Assembly (NCBI GenBank): GCA_024693545.1
Contig: JAILKT010000030.1
Coordinates: 1-52,345, forward strand
Reading direction: 5' to 3'
Origin: Lachnospiraceae bacterium
Lineage (GTDB): Bacteria; Bacillota; Clostridia; Lachnospirales; Lachnospiraceae
DNA: 52,345 nt
In this document: piece after piece, positions 1 through 9,568 of the stretch
Layout of the letters: each line of letters begins with the position of its first letter
Numbering within the stretch: position 1 is the first letter of the stretch
The notes under the pieces: generated by a model
The model's database searches: none
Told to the model about the DNA's origin: nothing
The model's input: only the letters and a program-made list of their open reading frames with translations
Position numbers and translations under genes: made by a program

Positions 1-488
1 CAACTTGGGACAGCTACAAGATTGTTGCATTTAATGATGCTGAAGGTGTTCCCGCAGGAACGATCGCAGATGATATCTCTACAATCTATGCTTGCCGTGT
101 AACAGTTAAGGCTGCTGATGTTCCGGATACAGCACTTATCATCAATGCTGAATCAGCTAACTGGGAACAGCATGATAATCCCGGATGGGAAGCTTCGGGT
201 GACAATTATGTAGCTACTCTTAAGAAGGATGGTCCTTTCGCTCTTTTCAAGACTCCCGATACATATGCACAGATCTGCTTCGGAACATGGGGTAATGTTG
301 ATATCGAATTAGTAAGTGCAGAGTGGCTTGACAAAGACGGCAACGTTATTAAGGCTTACGGTACAGGTGCAGCAGGTGCTACACTTCCTAAGACCGGCGT
401 TGTTTCGGCAGTTGTATTCTACGGAATCGGCTCTCTTCTTATCGGTGGCGGTGTTGTAGCTACTAAGAAGGCTAGAAAAGAAGCTTAA
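1..488 (+). CDS. C-terminal part of an LPXTG-type cell-wall anchored surface protein (5' truncated by window)
   Basis: Open frame from base 3 to the stop at 486-488, ending ...TLPKTGVVSAVVFYGIGSLLIGGGVVATKKARKEA*: LPKTG motif, hydrophobic span, basic tail. Confidence 0.85.
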   Translation, partial: TWDSYKIVAFNDAEGVPAGTIADDISTIYACRVTVKAADVPDTALIINAESANWEQHDNPGWEASGDNYVATLKKDGPFALFKTPDTYAQICFGTWGNVDIELVSAEWLDKDGNVIKAYGTGAAGATLPKTGVVSAVVFYGIGSLLIGGGVVATKKARKEA

Positions 489-518
489 TTCATATTATTA
501 TATTTATAATATTTAAGG

Positions 519-548
519 AACAGGGTCATGTTTATCCATGACCCTGTT
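519..548 (+). terminator. Rho-independent terminator after the LPKTG protein
   Basis: AACAGGGTCATG-TTTATC-CATGACCCTGTT, perfect 12-bp stem followed by TTATCTT. Confidence 0.85.
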
Positions 549-652
549 TTATCTTACTTTAGAAGGCCTCTTTTTATAATGAATTATGACAGAGTTCGCA
601 TGCCGGACTTGAATATTAATAATATTCTATGAAATTTATTACAAAATCCTCC

Positions 653-681
653 TTGACAAGCTGTATAATTACAAGTAAAAT
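653..681 (+). promoter_or_regulatory. Sigma-A type promoter for rplU operon
   Basis: TTGACA (653-658), 17-nt spacer, TAAAAT (676-681). Confidence 0.75.
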
Positions 682-687
682 ACATTT

Positions 688-771
688 TGTGTGCCGCACA
701 ACGAGGCTCTAAATGTTATGCATAAAACATAACTGCCACAGTTGGCGAGTAATGATGATAGGAGGTGTCTT
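688..771 (+). ncRNA. Putative ribosomal protein L21 leader
   Basis: About 85-nt structured 5' UTR of rplU (e.g. GTTATG-cataaaa-CATAAC hairpin). L21 leaders are known in Firmicutes. Not verified with a covariance model. Confidence 0.5.
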
Positions 772-1080
772 ATGTACGCTATTATTGCAACAGGCGGTAA
801 GCAGTACAAGGTAGCTGAAGGTGACATCATCAGAGTTGAAAAGCTCGGGCTTGAAGCCGGAGAAACAGTTACTTTTGATCAGGTTCTTGCTTACAACAAC
901 GGAAGTCTTGTTATCGGTGATCCCATAGTTAAGGGTGCAACTGTAAGCGCAAGTGTTGTTGCTGAAGGTAAGGCTAAAAAGGTTATTGTTTACAGATACA
1001 AGAATAAGTCGGGTTACCACAAGAAAAACGGTCACAGACAGGCATTCACGCAGGTTAAGATTGATAAGATCAATGCGTGA
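772..1080 (+). CDS. rplU: 50S ribosomal protein L21
   Basis: MYAIIATGGKQYKVAEGDII...; ATG at 772 preceded by GGAGGTG. The ORF-track start at 742 lies in the leader. Confidence 0.97.
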   Translation: MYAIIATGGKQYKVAEGDIIRVEKLGLEAGETVTFDQVLAYNNGSLVIGDPIVKGATVSASVVAEGKAKKVIVYRYKNKSGYHKKNGHRQAFTQVKIDKINA

Positions 1081-1082
1081 CG

Positions 1083-1418
1083 ATGGTTTTTATGATTAAA
1101 GTTTCGTTTAAGTATGATCACAATAATGATCCGGTAGGTTTCATCTGTACCGGTCATGCAGGGTTTGCCGCTTTTGGCAAAGACATAGTTTGTGCAGCAG
1201 TTTCGGCACTTGTGATCAATTGCGTCAATTCTGTTTCTCATTTTACTTCATCTGAATATGATCTTGAAAGTGATGAGAAAAAAGGGTATATAAGATTTGT
1301 ACTCAAGGGAGATCCGTCAAAAGAAGCAGTACTTCTTATGAAAAGTCTCGAACTTGGAATAGATGCAATAGTTAATGATGAAGGCAGCAAATATGTTAAG
1401 CTGGTTGATTGGTCCTGA
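1083..1418 (+). CDS. prp: Ribosomal-processing cysteine protease Prp (YsxB family)
   Basis: GHAGFA and DIVCAAVS motifs (His/Cys), located between rplU and rpmA. Start codon uncertain (1077, 1083 or 1092). Confidence 0.88.
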   Translation: MVFMIKVSFKYDHNNDPVGFICTGHAGFAAFGKDIVCAAVSALVINCVNSVSHFTSSEYDLESDEKKGYIRFVLKGDPSKEAVLLMKSLELGIDAIVNDEGSKYVKLVDWS

Positions 1419-1480
1419 TACAAAATATATGTATCTTTCTGATTACCGGCGTTGAACACTTATTATTGGAGGTGTAAGTC

Positions 1481-1762
1481 ATGTTGAAGATGACATTACA
1501 ATTTTTCGCTCACAAGAAAGGTGTTGGCTCGACGAAGAACGGTAGAGATTCCGAGTCAAAGCGTCTTGGACCCAAGCGTGCTGATGGACAGTTCGTTAAG
1601 GCAGGCAACATTCTTTTTAAGCAGCGTGGAACAAAGATTCATCCCGGAGTTAATGTAGGCAGAGGAAATGATGACTCTTTATTTGCTCTTGTTGACGGTA
1701 CATTAAGATTCGAGAGAAAAGGCAGAGATAAAAAGCAGGCAAGCGTTTATCCCATTGCTTAA
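1481..1762 (+). CDS. rpmA: 50S ribosomal protein L27 with cleavable N-terminal extension
   Basis: [39 protein letters not shown]...; RBS GGAGGTG. Confidence 0.97.
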   Translation: MLKMTLQFFAHKKGVGSTKNGRDSESKRLGPKRADGQFVKAGNILFKQRGTKIHPGVNVGRGNDDSLFALVDGTLRFERKGRDKKQASVYPIA

Positions 1763-1782
1763 TTTTCAAATTGTTCATGTTT

Positions 1783-1810
1783 CAGGGCTTATATGAATAT
1801 ATAAGCCCTG
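1783..1810 (+). terminator. Hairpin between rpmA and obgE (partial terminator/attenuator)
   Basis: CAGGGCTTATAT-GAAT-ATATAAGCCCTG, perfect 12-bp stem followed by TTGTTCTTT. Confidence 0.65.
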
Positions 1811-1831
1811 TTGTTCTTTAAGGGGAAATCT

Positions 1832-3115
1832 ATGTTTTTAGATACGGCTAAGATTTTTATAAAGTCAGGAAAAGGTGGAGACGGCCATGTAAGCTTTCGA
1901 CGTGAAAAGTTTGTTCCTGACGGGGGACCTGACGGCGGTGACGGCGGAAAAGGCGGAGATGTAGTTTTTGAAGTGGATAAGGGTCTTTCGGCATTGAATG
2001 ATTATCGTTATTCACATAAGTTTTGTGCGCAAAACGGTGAAGACGGAAATAATAAGCGTTGTAGCGGTAAAGACGGAAAAGATCTTATCCTTAAGGTACC
2101 GGAAGGTACCGTTGTCAGAGAAGAAACAACCGGAAAAGTTGTTGCGGATATGTCAGGTGATAATCTTAGACAGGTTGTTCTCAGAGGTGGTCGCGGCGGA
2201 AAAGGGAATATGCATTATGCTACTTCGACTATGCAGGCACCAAAGTATGCCCAACCCGGCCAAACTTCACGTGAGCTTAATGTTATCCTTGAATTAAAAG
2301 TACTTGCCGATGTCGGACTTGTCGGATTTCCGAATGCGGGAAAGTCGACACTTCTTTCACGTGTATCGAATGCTCAGCCTAAAATAGCAAATTATCCATT
2401 TACAACATTAAATCCTATACTCGGAGTAGTTGAAAAAAATGTTACAAAGCCTTTTGTGATCGCTGATATTCCCGGTCTGATCGAAGGTGCGTCAGAAGGA
2501 GTAGGCCTTGGGATCAAGTTTTTAAAACATATTGAAAGAACCAGACTTTTAATTCACATTGTTGATGCTGTTTCACCGGATGAGATCGATCCGAGCGAGG
2601 CTATCGAAAAAATTCGAAATGAACTTTCTTCATACAGTGAGGATCTTTTAAAAAAGCCCTTTGTGATCGCTGTCAATAAGCTTGATGCACTTACTGAGGA
2701 TGAAAGAGAAGATGTTTTAAAATCTGTAAGGGATCATTTTAAAGATAAAGAAGTATTCGGAATATCGGCTGTAAGCGGCGAAGGAATTCCCGAGCTGATC
2801 TCACGTGTCAGCAATCTACTTGAAAATATGAAAGAAGAAATACTTTATTTTGAGCCTGATTTCGTTTATGAAGAGGATTCGGCTGCAGGTCTTCCTTTTA
2901 CAGTTTCATACGATTCCGAAGAGCGTGTATATCTTGTTGACGGACCGAGGATAGAAAGGATGCTTGGATATACGAATCTTACGTCCGAAAAGGGTTTCGA
3001 TTTCTTCCAGAAATTTATGAAAGAAAACGAAATACTGACTCAGCTTGAAGAACTCGGTATAAATGACGGAGATACCGTCAGGATCTATGGATGGGATTTT
3101 ACTTATTATAAATAA
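1832..3115 (+). CDS. obgE: GTPase Obg/CgtA
   Basis: MFLDTAKIFIKSGKGGDGHVSFRREK... Gly-rich Obg fold, GFPNAGKST, DIPGLIEGA, C-terminal OCT domain. ATG at 1832 preferred over 1811. Confidence 0.97.
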   Translation: MFLDTAKIFIKSGKGGDGHVSFRREKFVPDGGPDGGDGGKGGDVVFEVDKGLSALNDYRYSHKFCAQNGEDGNNKRCSGKDGKDLILKVPEGTVVREETTGKVVADMSGDNLRQVVLRGGRGGKGNMHYATSTMQAPKYAQPGQTSRELNVILELKVLADVGLVGFPNAGKSTLLSRVSNAQPKIANYPFTTLNPILGVVEKNVTKPFVIADIPGLIEGASEGVGLGIKFLKHIERTRLLIHIVDAVSPDEIDPSEAIEKIRNELSSYSEDLLKKPFVIAVNKLDALTEDEREDVLKSVRDHFKDKEVFGISAVSGEGIPELISRVSNLLENMKEEILYFEPDFVYEEDSAAGLPFTVSYDSEERVYLVDGPRIERMLGYTNLTSEKGFDFFQKFMKENEILTQLEELGINDGDTVRIYGWDFTYYK

Positions 3116-3202
3116 GATTGATATTTTTTTGAGTTTGTTTCTAAAGGACATACATTAATCGGCAGGCAGGACCTGTTCTAAAATATATAAGGTATATAAA
3201 TA

Positions 3203-3793
3203 ATGGATGAATATGTCAAAATTATTATAAAGGCAGATGAATATATGCGTAAAAATCTGTCAGAACACAGAGCTTCTCATATCAGAGGAGTGGCGATAGA
3301 ATCACGCAGACTTGCCGTGCGATACGGATATGATCCGCGCAAGGCGTTTCTTGCGGGTTATTTACATGACTGTGCCAAAGGATTTACAAAAGAAGAAAAT
3401 GAGTTTTATGTAAATAAATATAATATTGATGTTCCCGCTGAAGAATGGTCGATCGGAAATTCCCTTATACACTCAAAGGTAGGTGCTTTTTTTGCAAAAG
3501 AGTATTTTGGAGTTGAAGACAAAGAAATATTGGATGCAATATATTATCACACTGTCGGAAGACCTGAAATGACGCTTTTGGATAAGATTGTTTTCACAGC
3601 GGATTATATCGAACCCGAAAGAGACCAGAATTCTTTTGTACCTCTAAGTGTTCTCAGACCTTTATCATACGAGGATCTTGACAAAGCGGTTTGTGAAATT
3701 CTCAGATGCTGTTATGAATATATAACAAAAAAATCCAGCAATTATGTTAGTCCCGATACGAAAAAAACATATGACTATTATATCAATAAATAA
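3203..3793 (+). CDS. yqeK: YqeK family HD-domain hydrolase (symmetrical Ap4A hydrolase)
   Basis: HD motif (YLHDCAKG), H...YHTVG...D pattern; sits directly before rsfS as is common in Firmicutes. Confidence 0.9.
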   Translation: MDEYVKIIIKADEYMRKNLSEHRASHIRGVAIESRRLAVRYGYDPRKAFLAGYLHDCAKGFTKEENEFYVNKYNIDVPAEEWSIGNSLIHSKVGAFFAKEYFGVEDKEILDAIYYHTVGRPEMTLLDKIVFTADYIEPERDQNSFVPLSVLRPLSYEDLDKAVCEILRCCYEYITKKSSNYVSPDTKKTYDYYINK

Positions 3794-3810
3794 TTAAAGG
3801 AGAATGCCTG

Positions 3811-4152
3811 ATGGAGAGCTACGATCTTTTAAAAGTTATAAAAAAGGCTATTGATGACAAAAAAGGCGAGGATATTAAGATACTAAATATTGAGAAGCTA
3901 AGCGTTATATGTGATTATTTTGTCATCACACACGGATACAATCAGCCTCAGGTTGAAGCGATTACAGACAGTATTATTGATGAACTCGGCAAAATTGGTG
4001 TATTACCGAAGAGGATCGAGGGACAAAAAAACAGCGGATGGATACTTATTGACTACGGTGATATTGTTGTACACGTTTTTATGAACGATCAAAGAAGCTT
4101 TTATGAGCTTGAAAGAATTTGGAAAGACGCTGAAAACGTATATTTTGACTAA
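3811..4152 (+). CDS. rsfS: Ribosome silencing factor RsfS (YbeB/iojap)
   Basis: CDYFVITHGYNQPQVEAITDSI...RIEGQKNSGWILIDYGDIVVHVF. Confidence 0.95.
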   Translation: MESYDLLKVIKKAIDDKKGEDIKILNIEKLSVICDYFVITHGYNQPQVEAITDSIIDELGKIGVLPKRIEGQKNSGWILIDYGDIVVHVFMNDQRSFYELERIWKDAENVYFD

Positions 4153-4195
4153 TAAGGGTTTCGGTATATCGTTTTTTATAGATAAAACGAAAATC

Positions 4196-4209
4196 CAAAC
4201 AAAAGTTTG
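4196..4209 (+). promoter_or_regulatory. Candidate LexA operator upstream of lexA
   Basis: CAAAC-AAAA-GTTTG perfect dyad overlapping the -35 hexamer. Resembles Gram-positive LexA boxes (CGAAC-N4-GTTCG). Confidence 0.55.
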
Positions 4210-4235
4210 ACAACAAAATGTTCGTATGATAGAAT
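4207..4235 (+). promoter_or_regulatory. lexA promoter
   Basis: TTGACA (4207-4212), 17-nt spacer, TAGAAT (4230-4235). Confidence 0.7.
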
Positions 4236-4273
4236 TTAATTGATATAAATCTTTTTTTTCATTTGGAGGTTAT

Positions 4274-4897
4274 ATGGGCGCTAAAAAATCTAAGCTTCCC
4301 GGAGCTAAACAGCAGCAGATCCTTGATTATATTAAAGAATTTATTATCGAAAGAGGATTTCCCCCTTCGGTTCGTGAAATATGCAACGCTGTTAAGCTTA
4401 GTTCAACATCTACCGTTCATTCCCACCTTTCGGCACTTGAAGAAAAAGGTTATATTAAGCGTGACGGTTCAAAGTCACGTACTATAGAGCTTGTTGACGG
4501 ACAGTTTAATTCACTTCGTAAAGAAGTTGCAAACGTTCCCGTAGTCGGAACTGTTACTGCCGGTATGCCTATTCTTGCCGTTGAAAATCTTGATGGTTAT
4601 TTCCCCATTCCTATTGAATATCTTCCCAATTCCAAGACGTTTATGCTTAAGGTTAAGGGGCAGAGTATGATCAATAAAGGGATATTTGACGGAGACCAGA
4701 TACTTGTTAAGCAGCAGAATGTTGCTCAGAACGGAGACATGGTTGTTGCGCTTATTGATGACAGTGTGACTGTTAAGACCTTTTACAAAGAAAAAGATCA
4801 TATCAGACTTCAACCGGAAAATGATACAATGGATCCTATAATTGTAGATAATTGTGAGATCCTCGGTATAGTTATCGGATTGTTCAGGCTTTATTGA
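4274..4897 (+). CDS. lexA: SOS repressor LexA
   Basis: N-terminal wHTH, AG cleavage site (TVTAGMPI), catalytic Ser (GQSM) and Lys (SVTVKTF). Confidence 0.97.
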   Translation: MGAKKSKLPGAKQQQILDYIKEFIIERGFPPSVREICNAVKLSSTSTVHSHLSALEEKGYIKRDGSKSRTIELVDGQFNSLRKEVANVPVVGTVTAGMPILAVENLDGYFPIPIEYLPNSKTFMLKVKGQSMINKGIFDGDQILVKQQNVAQNGDMVVALIDDSVTVKTFYKEKDHIRLQPENDTMDPIIVDNCEILGIVIGLFRLY

Positions 4898-4900
4898 TCT

Positions 4901-5638
4901 TCAGTTGTCGGCAGCCATGCTTTCGGAACTGTAAAATGTCGGGACTCCTGTTTTTACTGCATGAAACATTCTGTCTTTAAATCCGTGGTTTTCATATTCC
5001 AACTTGTTTACAAGTTGTTTGATATATTCTCTTTTGGTATTGCCATCAACGGGACAGGGATTTTTTACGATCGGCAGTTGCATTTTATTGGTAAAACCCT
5101 TAACGTCTGCTTCGTCAACGTACATTAACGGTCGAATGAGCGTTATATCTGTTCTGTCTAGATATGTTACAGGTGCAAAACAATAGAAATGTCCCTCATA
5201 GATAAGTGACATTAAAGCAGTTTCAATTATGTCGTCACGATGGTGTGCATATGCCGATTTATTGCATTTGAGTTCTTTTGCTTTATCATTAAACGCACCT
5301 TTTCGCATTTTTGCACAAAGAGAGCAGGGATTTGATTCGTTCCGTATATCAAATACTACATCCTTGATCTGTGTCCTTATCACTGTATAATTTACATCGA
5401 GCTCTTTACAAAGCTTTTCGATGTTTTCCACATTAAATCCATCAAACCCCAGATCGACAGTAATTGCTTCAATTTCAAATTTCTTTGGATAAAAGCGTCT
5501 TAATCCGGAAAGGGCATATAAAAGAGTAAGTGAGTCTTTCCCGCCGGATATACCGATGGCTATTCTGTCGTTTTCATCTATCATATTATATTCATCTACA
5601 GCTTTTCTGGTGAGACTTAAAAGTCGTCTTAAGGTCAT
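4901..5638 (-). CDS. ttcA: TtcA-family tRNA thiolation ATPase (PP-loop)
   Basis: SGGKDS PP-loop; NPCSLC and KNPCP cysteines; convergent with lexA, 3-nt gap. Confidence 0.82.
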   Translation of the reverse strand: MTLRRLLSLTRKAVDEYNMIDENDRIAIGISGGKDSLTLLYALSGLRRFYPKKFEIEAITVDLGFDGFNVENIEKLCKELDVNYTVIRTQIKDVVFDIRNESNPCSLCAKMRKGAFNDKAKELKCNKSAYAHHRDDIIETALMSLIYEGHFYCFAPVTYLDRTDITLIRPLMYVDEADVKGFTNKMQLPIVKNPCPVDGNTKREYIKQLVNKLEYENHGFKDRMFHAVKTGVPTFYSSESMAADN

Positions 5639-5820
5639 TGTTCTTTCCTCTGATTTCAGTAAAATTTGTTGAACTACCTACTATTTATATGATAGAAAAC
5701 AGTTATAGTCAAGATTTATAGTATTCTTTGATTTTGTAATAAAGTATGGTAAAATAAAACGATGTGGGATATACTTCTCACATATGAATTTATAAATGAA
5801 ATTTACTTTGGGAGATAACG

Positions 5821-6789
5821 ATGAAAGCTAAAAAGATTATATCGGTTTTTCTTGTATTTATTATGATCGCAGCTGTTTTTACGGGATGTTCTTCATCCGA
5901 AAAGGCAATAAATTCAGATACGGAAGTTTCAAAGGATGAAACTCCCGTCAGCACTGATAATAATATCGAAGACAAAAATACTGAATCTGAAAGCGGGACT
6001 GTAACAACTCCGTCGGAATCAAGTGATTCAGTTAAAAATGAAAGTGATATCGAAGCTTCTGACGGTGAAAGTATAACGGAGCAGCAGGATTCTTCGGAAA
6101 TGACCGGTTCGCTTACGATCACTGCCGAAGACGGTGGTGAAGTGAAAGAAGACGGCAACAAATATATACTTACCAAAACCGGTGAGTATCATGTACGTGG
6201 TACATGCGGCAACCGCATCATCTATGTGGATGCTCCCGAACAGGATTTGGATATTCATCTTGAAGGTGTAAGTATGACCTCTGAAATTGGTGCATTGATT
6301 TATGTTGAGAATGCAGAAGAAGTGACGGTTTCTGCAACCGACGGTACAAATAACGAACTTATTGATAACAGACCGGCCAGAGCGAACAAAAACGAAGATG
6401 CCGAATACGGAAATGCTGCTATTTATTCCAAAGACGATCTTAAATTCAAAGGACGCGGACGCCTTACCGTTAAAGGATCGTACAATAACGGAATTGCTTG
6501 CAAGAATGACATTAAGATAAAGAACCTTACTCTTAATGTTACCGCACAAAACAACGGAATCAAAGGAAATGATTCCGTTACGATCGAGTCGGGTAATATT
6601 ACTATAGAAGCAATCGACGGTAACGGCATCAAAACCGAAAATACCCATATCAGCGATAAGGGCAATCAAAAGGGTTATGTTACAATAACCGGTGGCAAGG
6701 TAAACATAACAAGCGGTGATGAGTCTATAGATGCTGCTTACGATCTGATCATCGATTCCAATAATGCATCGGTTGTTAGAAATAAATAA
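5821..6789 (+). CDS. Lipoprotein with Cthe_2159-like carbohydrate-binding domain (Pfam PF14262-like)
   Basis: Lipobox FTGCSS; acidic Ser/Glu linker; repetitive beta-helix-like GNITIEAIDGNGIKTEN / GKVNITSGDESIDAAYD. Confidence 0.7.
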   Translation: MKAKKIISVFLVFIMIAAVFTGCSSSEKAINSDTEVSKDETPVSTDNNIEDKNTESESGTVTTPSESSDSVKNESDIEASDGESITEQQDSSEMTGSLTITAEDGGEVKEDGNKYILTKTGEYHVRGTCGNRIIYVDAPEQDLDIHLEGVSMTSEIGALIYVENAEEVTVSATDGTNNELIDNRPARANKNEDAEYGNAAIYSKDDLKFKGRGRLTVKGSYNNGIACKNDIKIKNLTLNVTAQNNGIKGNDSVTIESGNITIEAIDGNGIKTENTHISDKGNQKGYVTITGGKVNITSGDESIDAAYDLIIDSNNASVVRNK

Positions 6790-6900
6790 CCGGGTGACCT
6801 GACTGCTGTATTTATCTCACTTAGAGAAGATCCTCACATTTTTGAACATGTGGACTGCTTGCGAGCGAGACCATAGTATCAGAGTAATGAGTGAAAGGAA

Positions 6901-8013
6901 TTGTTTATGAACATATATGACTTTCAAAAAAAGTGGCGAAAACCCCTGTTTTGGATAGGAGTCTTTTTCTGTCTGAGTTGTTTGTTCATGGAAATTCTTA
7001 TTTTTATTATTCCTCAATTTAGGATGCAGATTAAATGTACCGATGATGTATATAGGTTCAGATATATTTTAATTCCTACGATCCTGAATGTAAGTGCTGT
7101 TTTGGTTGCATTTATAATGATCCGTTCGTCACGGGTTTCTCAGCGATTAAAGAATTATTCCATATGTGGCATGCTTCTTGTTATCTGTATGGTCATTCAG
7201 ATATTTCACGGCATATATGCGTCGGTTCTCAGCCTTCCGAGTCTTGCAATTTTTATTTCGGCTGTATTTGCCGAAAACAGATTAACTTATACGATTACCG
7301 TTATTTCGCTTATTTCTACTTTAACGTCATATATTGTCGGACACAAGTTTTTTGATGAATCAGATATATTTATATCTAATTATATTATCGCCAGTGCGAT
7401 CATAATAATTGCGTATTTCTGCTCGAATCTTTTGCTCAGATTCATTTATTCACAGCTTCATACCGTGAAAAAGGGTCATACAAATGAAGAAAGACTTATT
7501 AACAAAATGAGGCTCGATCCGCTTACGGGATTGTATAACAGAGGCGGAATGGATTCGATCATGGACGAACTCATTAAAAACTATGATCCGGAACATGCAC
7601 TATATCTTTTAATGATCGATATTGATAATTTCAAAAGTGTAAATGATACTTACGGTCATCAGAACGGTGATACGGTTCTTCGAACGCTTGCACAGGTTAT
7701 CCTGGATATGGGAAGAAAGGACATCATTCCTTGCCGCTACGGTGGAGAAGAAGTGTGTGTCATGTTCAGGAACATGGACATTGATGACGCTATCCGTAAG
7801 TCTAACAAGATATTGTCCGATTTCAGAAATGTAAGATATGATTTCTCAGGCGACCACAGCATTACATTCAGTGCCGGTTTTGTTCAGTATGAGCCTAAAT
7901 ACACCAAAGATGAATGGATTAAAATTGCCGATACAAGGCTGTATTTTGCCAAACAAAACGGTAAGAACAGAGTCATATCCATACCTGTTGAGGAAACAAC
8001 TCAGATCATCTGA
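6901..8013 (+). CDS. Membrane diguanylate cyclase (GGDEF domain)
   Basis: N-terminal hydrophobic spans, then DPLTGLYNRGG...DIDNFKSVNDTYGHQNGD...RYGGEEVCVMF. Confidence 0.92.
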   Translation: MFMNIYDFQKKWRKPLFWIGVFFCLSCLFMEILIFIIPQFRMQIKCTDDVYRFRYILIPTILNVSAVLVAFIMIRSSRVSQRLKNYSICGMLLVICMVIQIFHGIYASVLSLPSLAIFISAVFAENRLTYTITVISLISTLTSYIVGHKFFDESDIFISNYIIASAIIIIAYFCSNLLLRFIYSQLHTVKKGHTNEERLINKMRLDPLTGLYNRGGMDSIMDELIKNYDPEHALYLLMIDIDNFKSVNDTYGHQNGDTVLRTLAQVILDMGRKDIIPCRYGGEEVCVMFRNMDIDDAIRKSNKILSDFRNVRYDFSGDHSITFSAGFVQYEPKYTKDEWIKIADTRLYFAKQNGKNRVISIPVEETTQII

Positions 8014-8037
8014 TATTTCTTTGAATGGAGATCTTTT

Positions 8038-9504
8038 ATGAAAAAATCAGTTTTAATTCTATTTTCGGTGCTTTTGAGCGTCTTTGTTTTGTTGCCTTCC
8101 GAGAATGCCGAAGCTGCAAAAAAAGACGAAGAATTGATTAATCTTATTATTGACGGCGAAAATACCGTTTATGACGGTACTGTTGCCGGATTTATTTTTA
8201 ATGATAAAAAGATAAATATTAAAAAAACACCGACGTATATTTTTGATGATACGGCATATATTAATATCAAGAAAGTCATAAAGAAAGCAATTCCCGATGC
8301 TAAGTATTTTTACAATAAATCGATTGGGCGTATAAAGATCACGCGTGGGGATTGCTCTATTATTTTTTATACCGATAATATGATCGTGTATAAAAACGGT
8401 AAAGCTACATATAACAGAAATATTCCGAAGTGTATCGAGCAGGATGGAAACGGTGGAAATTATTATCTACCCGGAAGGCTTGTCTTTGAGACACTTGGCT
8501 ATTCGTATGTTTGGGACGACGAAAACAAAGTATCAAAAGTCACTGAAACAGCCGCTACAGGAAAGGCTTATGAGCTTTATAAATACGGTATTGTGCTCGA
8601 TAATAAGGTGACACGTGACATTGACAATTATCACGGGGAACTGAATATCAAGCTTCCTGATTCTGTAACATCTGAGGATGTTGTTATTTCTGATAATATA
8701 TATAAAAACGAGATCTATATAAGTATTAAGGGTGATCACAAAAAATTCTTTGACAATCTGTCTTTTAATGATGACTGTGAGAACTGTGTTGTGCAGATAC
8801 GCGAAGAGTATCACCCGGAAGATGACATTACTTTGCTTAAGATAATAACTCAAACCGATTCTGAAGGGCTTTGTCTGCTTCATAAGGATCTGATTTCAGA
8901 TGAAAATATAAAGCTTATATTTGACAGAGCAGGAGATCTGTATGATAAGATTGTGATCCTGGATGCTGGACACGGTGCAAACGATCCCGGAACACAGAAT
9001 TTCGGAATTGATGAAAAAGACTGTAATCTTATTATTACGAAACTTATCGGTAGAATTATCGAAAAATCCGGAATTAAGGTTTTTTATACCAGATACGATG
9101 ATACGCTTATAGCGCTTCGCGACAGAGCTTATCTTGGTGGCAGGCTTGATGCCGATATGTTTGTTTCGATACATCATAATGCTAACAACAGCCCCGAAAA
9201 GAACGGAACAAGTGTTTATTACAGTCTTCTTAATTATAACGCAACGCTTGAAAACACTCTTACAAGTCGTATTATGGCTGAGACCATGCAAAATGATCTG
9301 ATCGAAAAAATTCAAACAAATGACATGAAAGTGTTAACAACTGATTTTACAGTAACGAAGTATAATAATGTACCTTCGGTTCTGGTTGAGCTTTCGTTTT
9401 TGAGTAATCCGGAAGAATGCTATCGCTCAATAACCGATGAGTTCAGAAATGCAGCCTCTGAATCGATAGCGGGCAGTATTCTAAAGCTTTACAACCAGGG
9501 ATGA
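8038..9504 (+). CDS. Secreted N-acetylmuramoyl-L-alanine amidase (Amidase_3) with N-terminal copper-amine-oxidase-N-like region
   Basis: Signal peptide; VILDAGHGANDPGTQ, SIHHNANNS, VPSVLVELSFLSNPEE. Confidence 0.9.
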   Translation: MKKSVLILFSVLLSVFVLLPSENAEAAKKDEELINLIIDGENTVYDGTVAGFIFNDKKINIKKTPTYIFDDTAYINIKKVIKKAIPDAKYFYNKSIGRIKITRGDCSIIFYTDNMIVYKNGKATYNRNIPKCIEQDGNGGNYYLPGRLVFETLGYSYVWDDENKVSKVTETAATGKAYELYKYGIVLDNKVTRDIDNYHGELNIKLPDSVTSEDVVISDNIYKNEIYISIKGDHKKFFDNLSFNDDCENCVVQIREEYHPEDDITLLKIITQTDSEGLCLLHKDLISDENIKLIFDRAGDLYDKIVILDAGHGANDPGTQNFGIDEKDCNLIITKLIGRIIEKSGIKVFYTRYDDTLIALRDRAYLGGRLDADMFVSIHHNANNSPEKNGTSVYYSLLNYNATLENTLTSRIMAETMQNDLIEKIQTNDMKVLTTDFTVTKYNNVPSVLVELSFLSNPEECYRSITDEFRNAASESIAGSILKLYNQG

Positions 9505-9568
9505 AGATACAGAATTTTGAATAATAAGAAGCGTAAATATATGCGTTTCTATCAGGAGGAACTAAAAG

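Noticed and set aside
6028-6669. 213-aa - strand ORF opposite the lipoprotein
   Set aside because: Shadow ORF of a well-supported lipoprotein; composition not protein-like.
6790-6900. c-di-GMP riboswitch upstream of the GGDEF gene
   Set aside because: No conserved GEMM-I or GEMM-II core seen; only a short hairpin.
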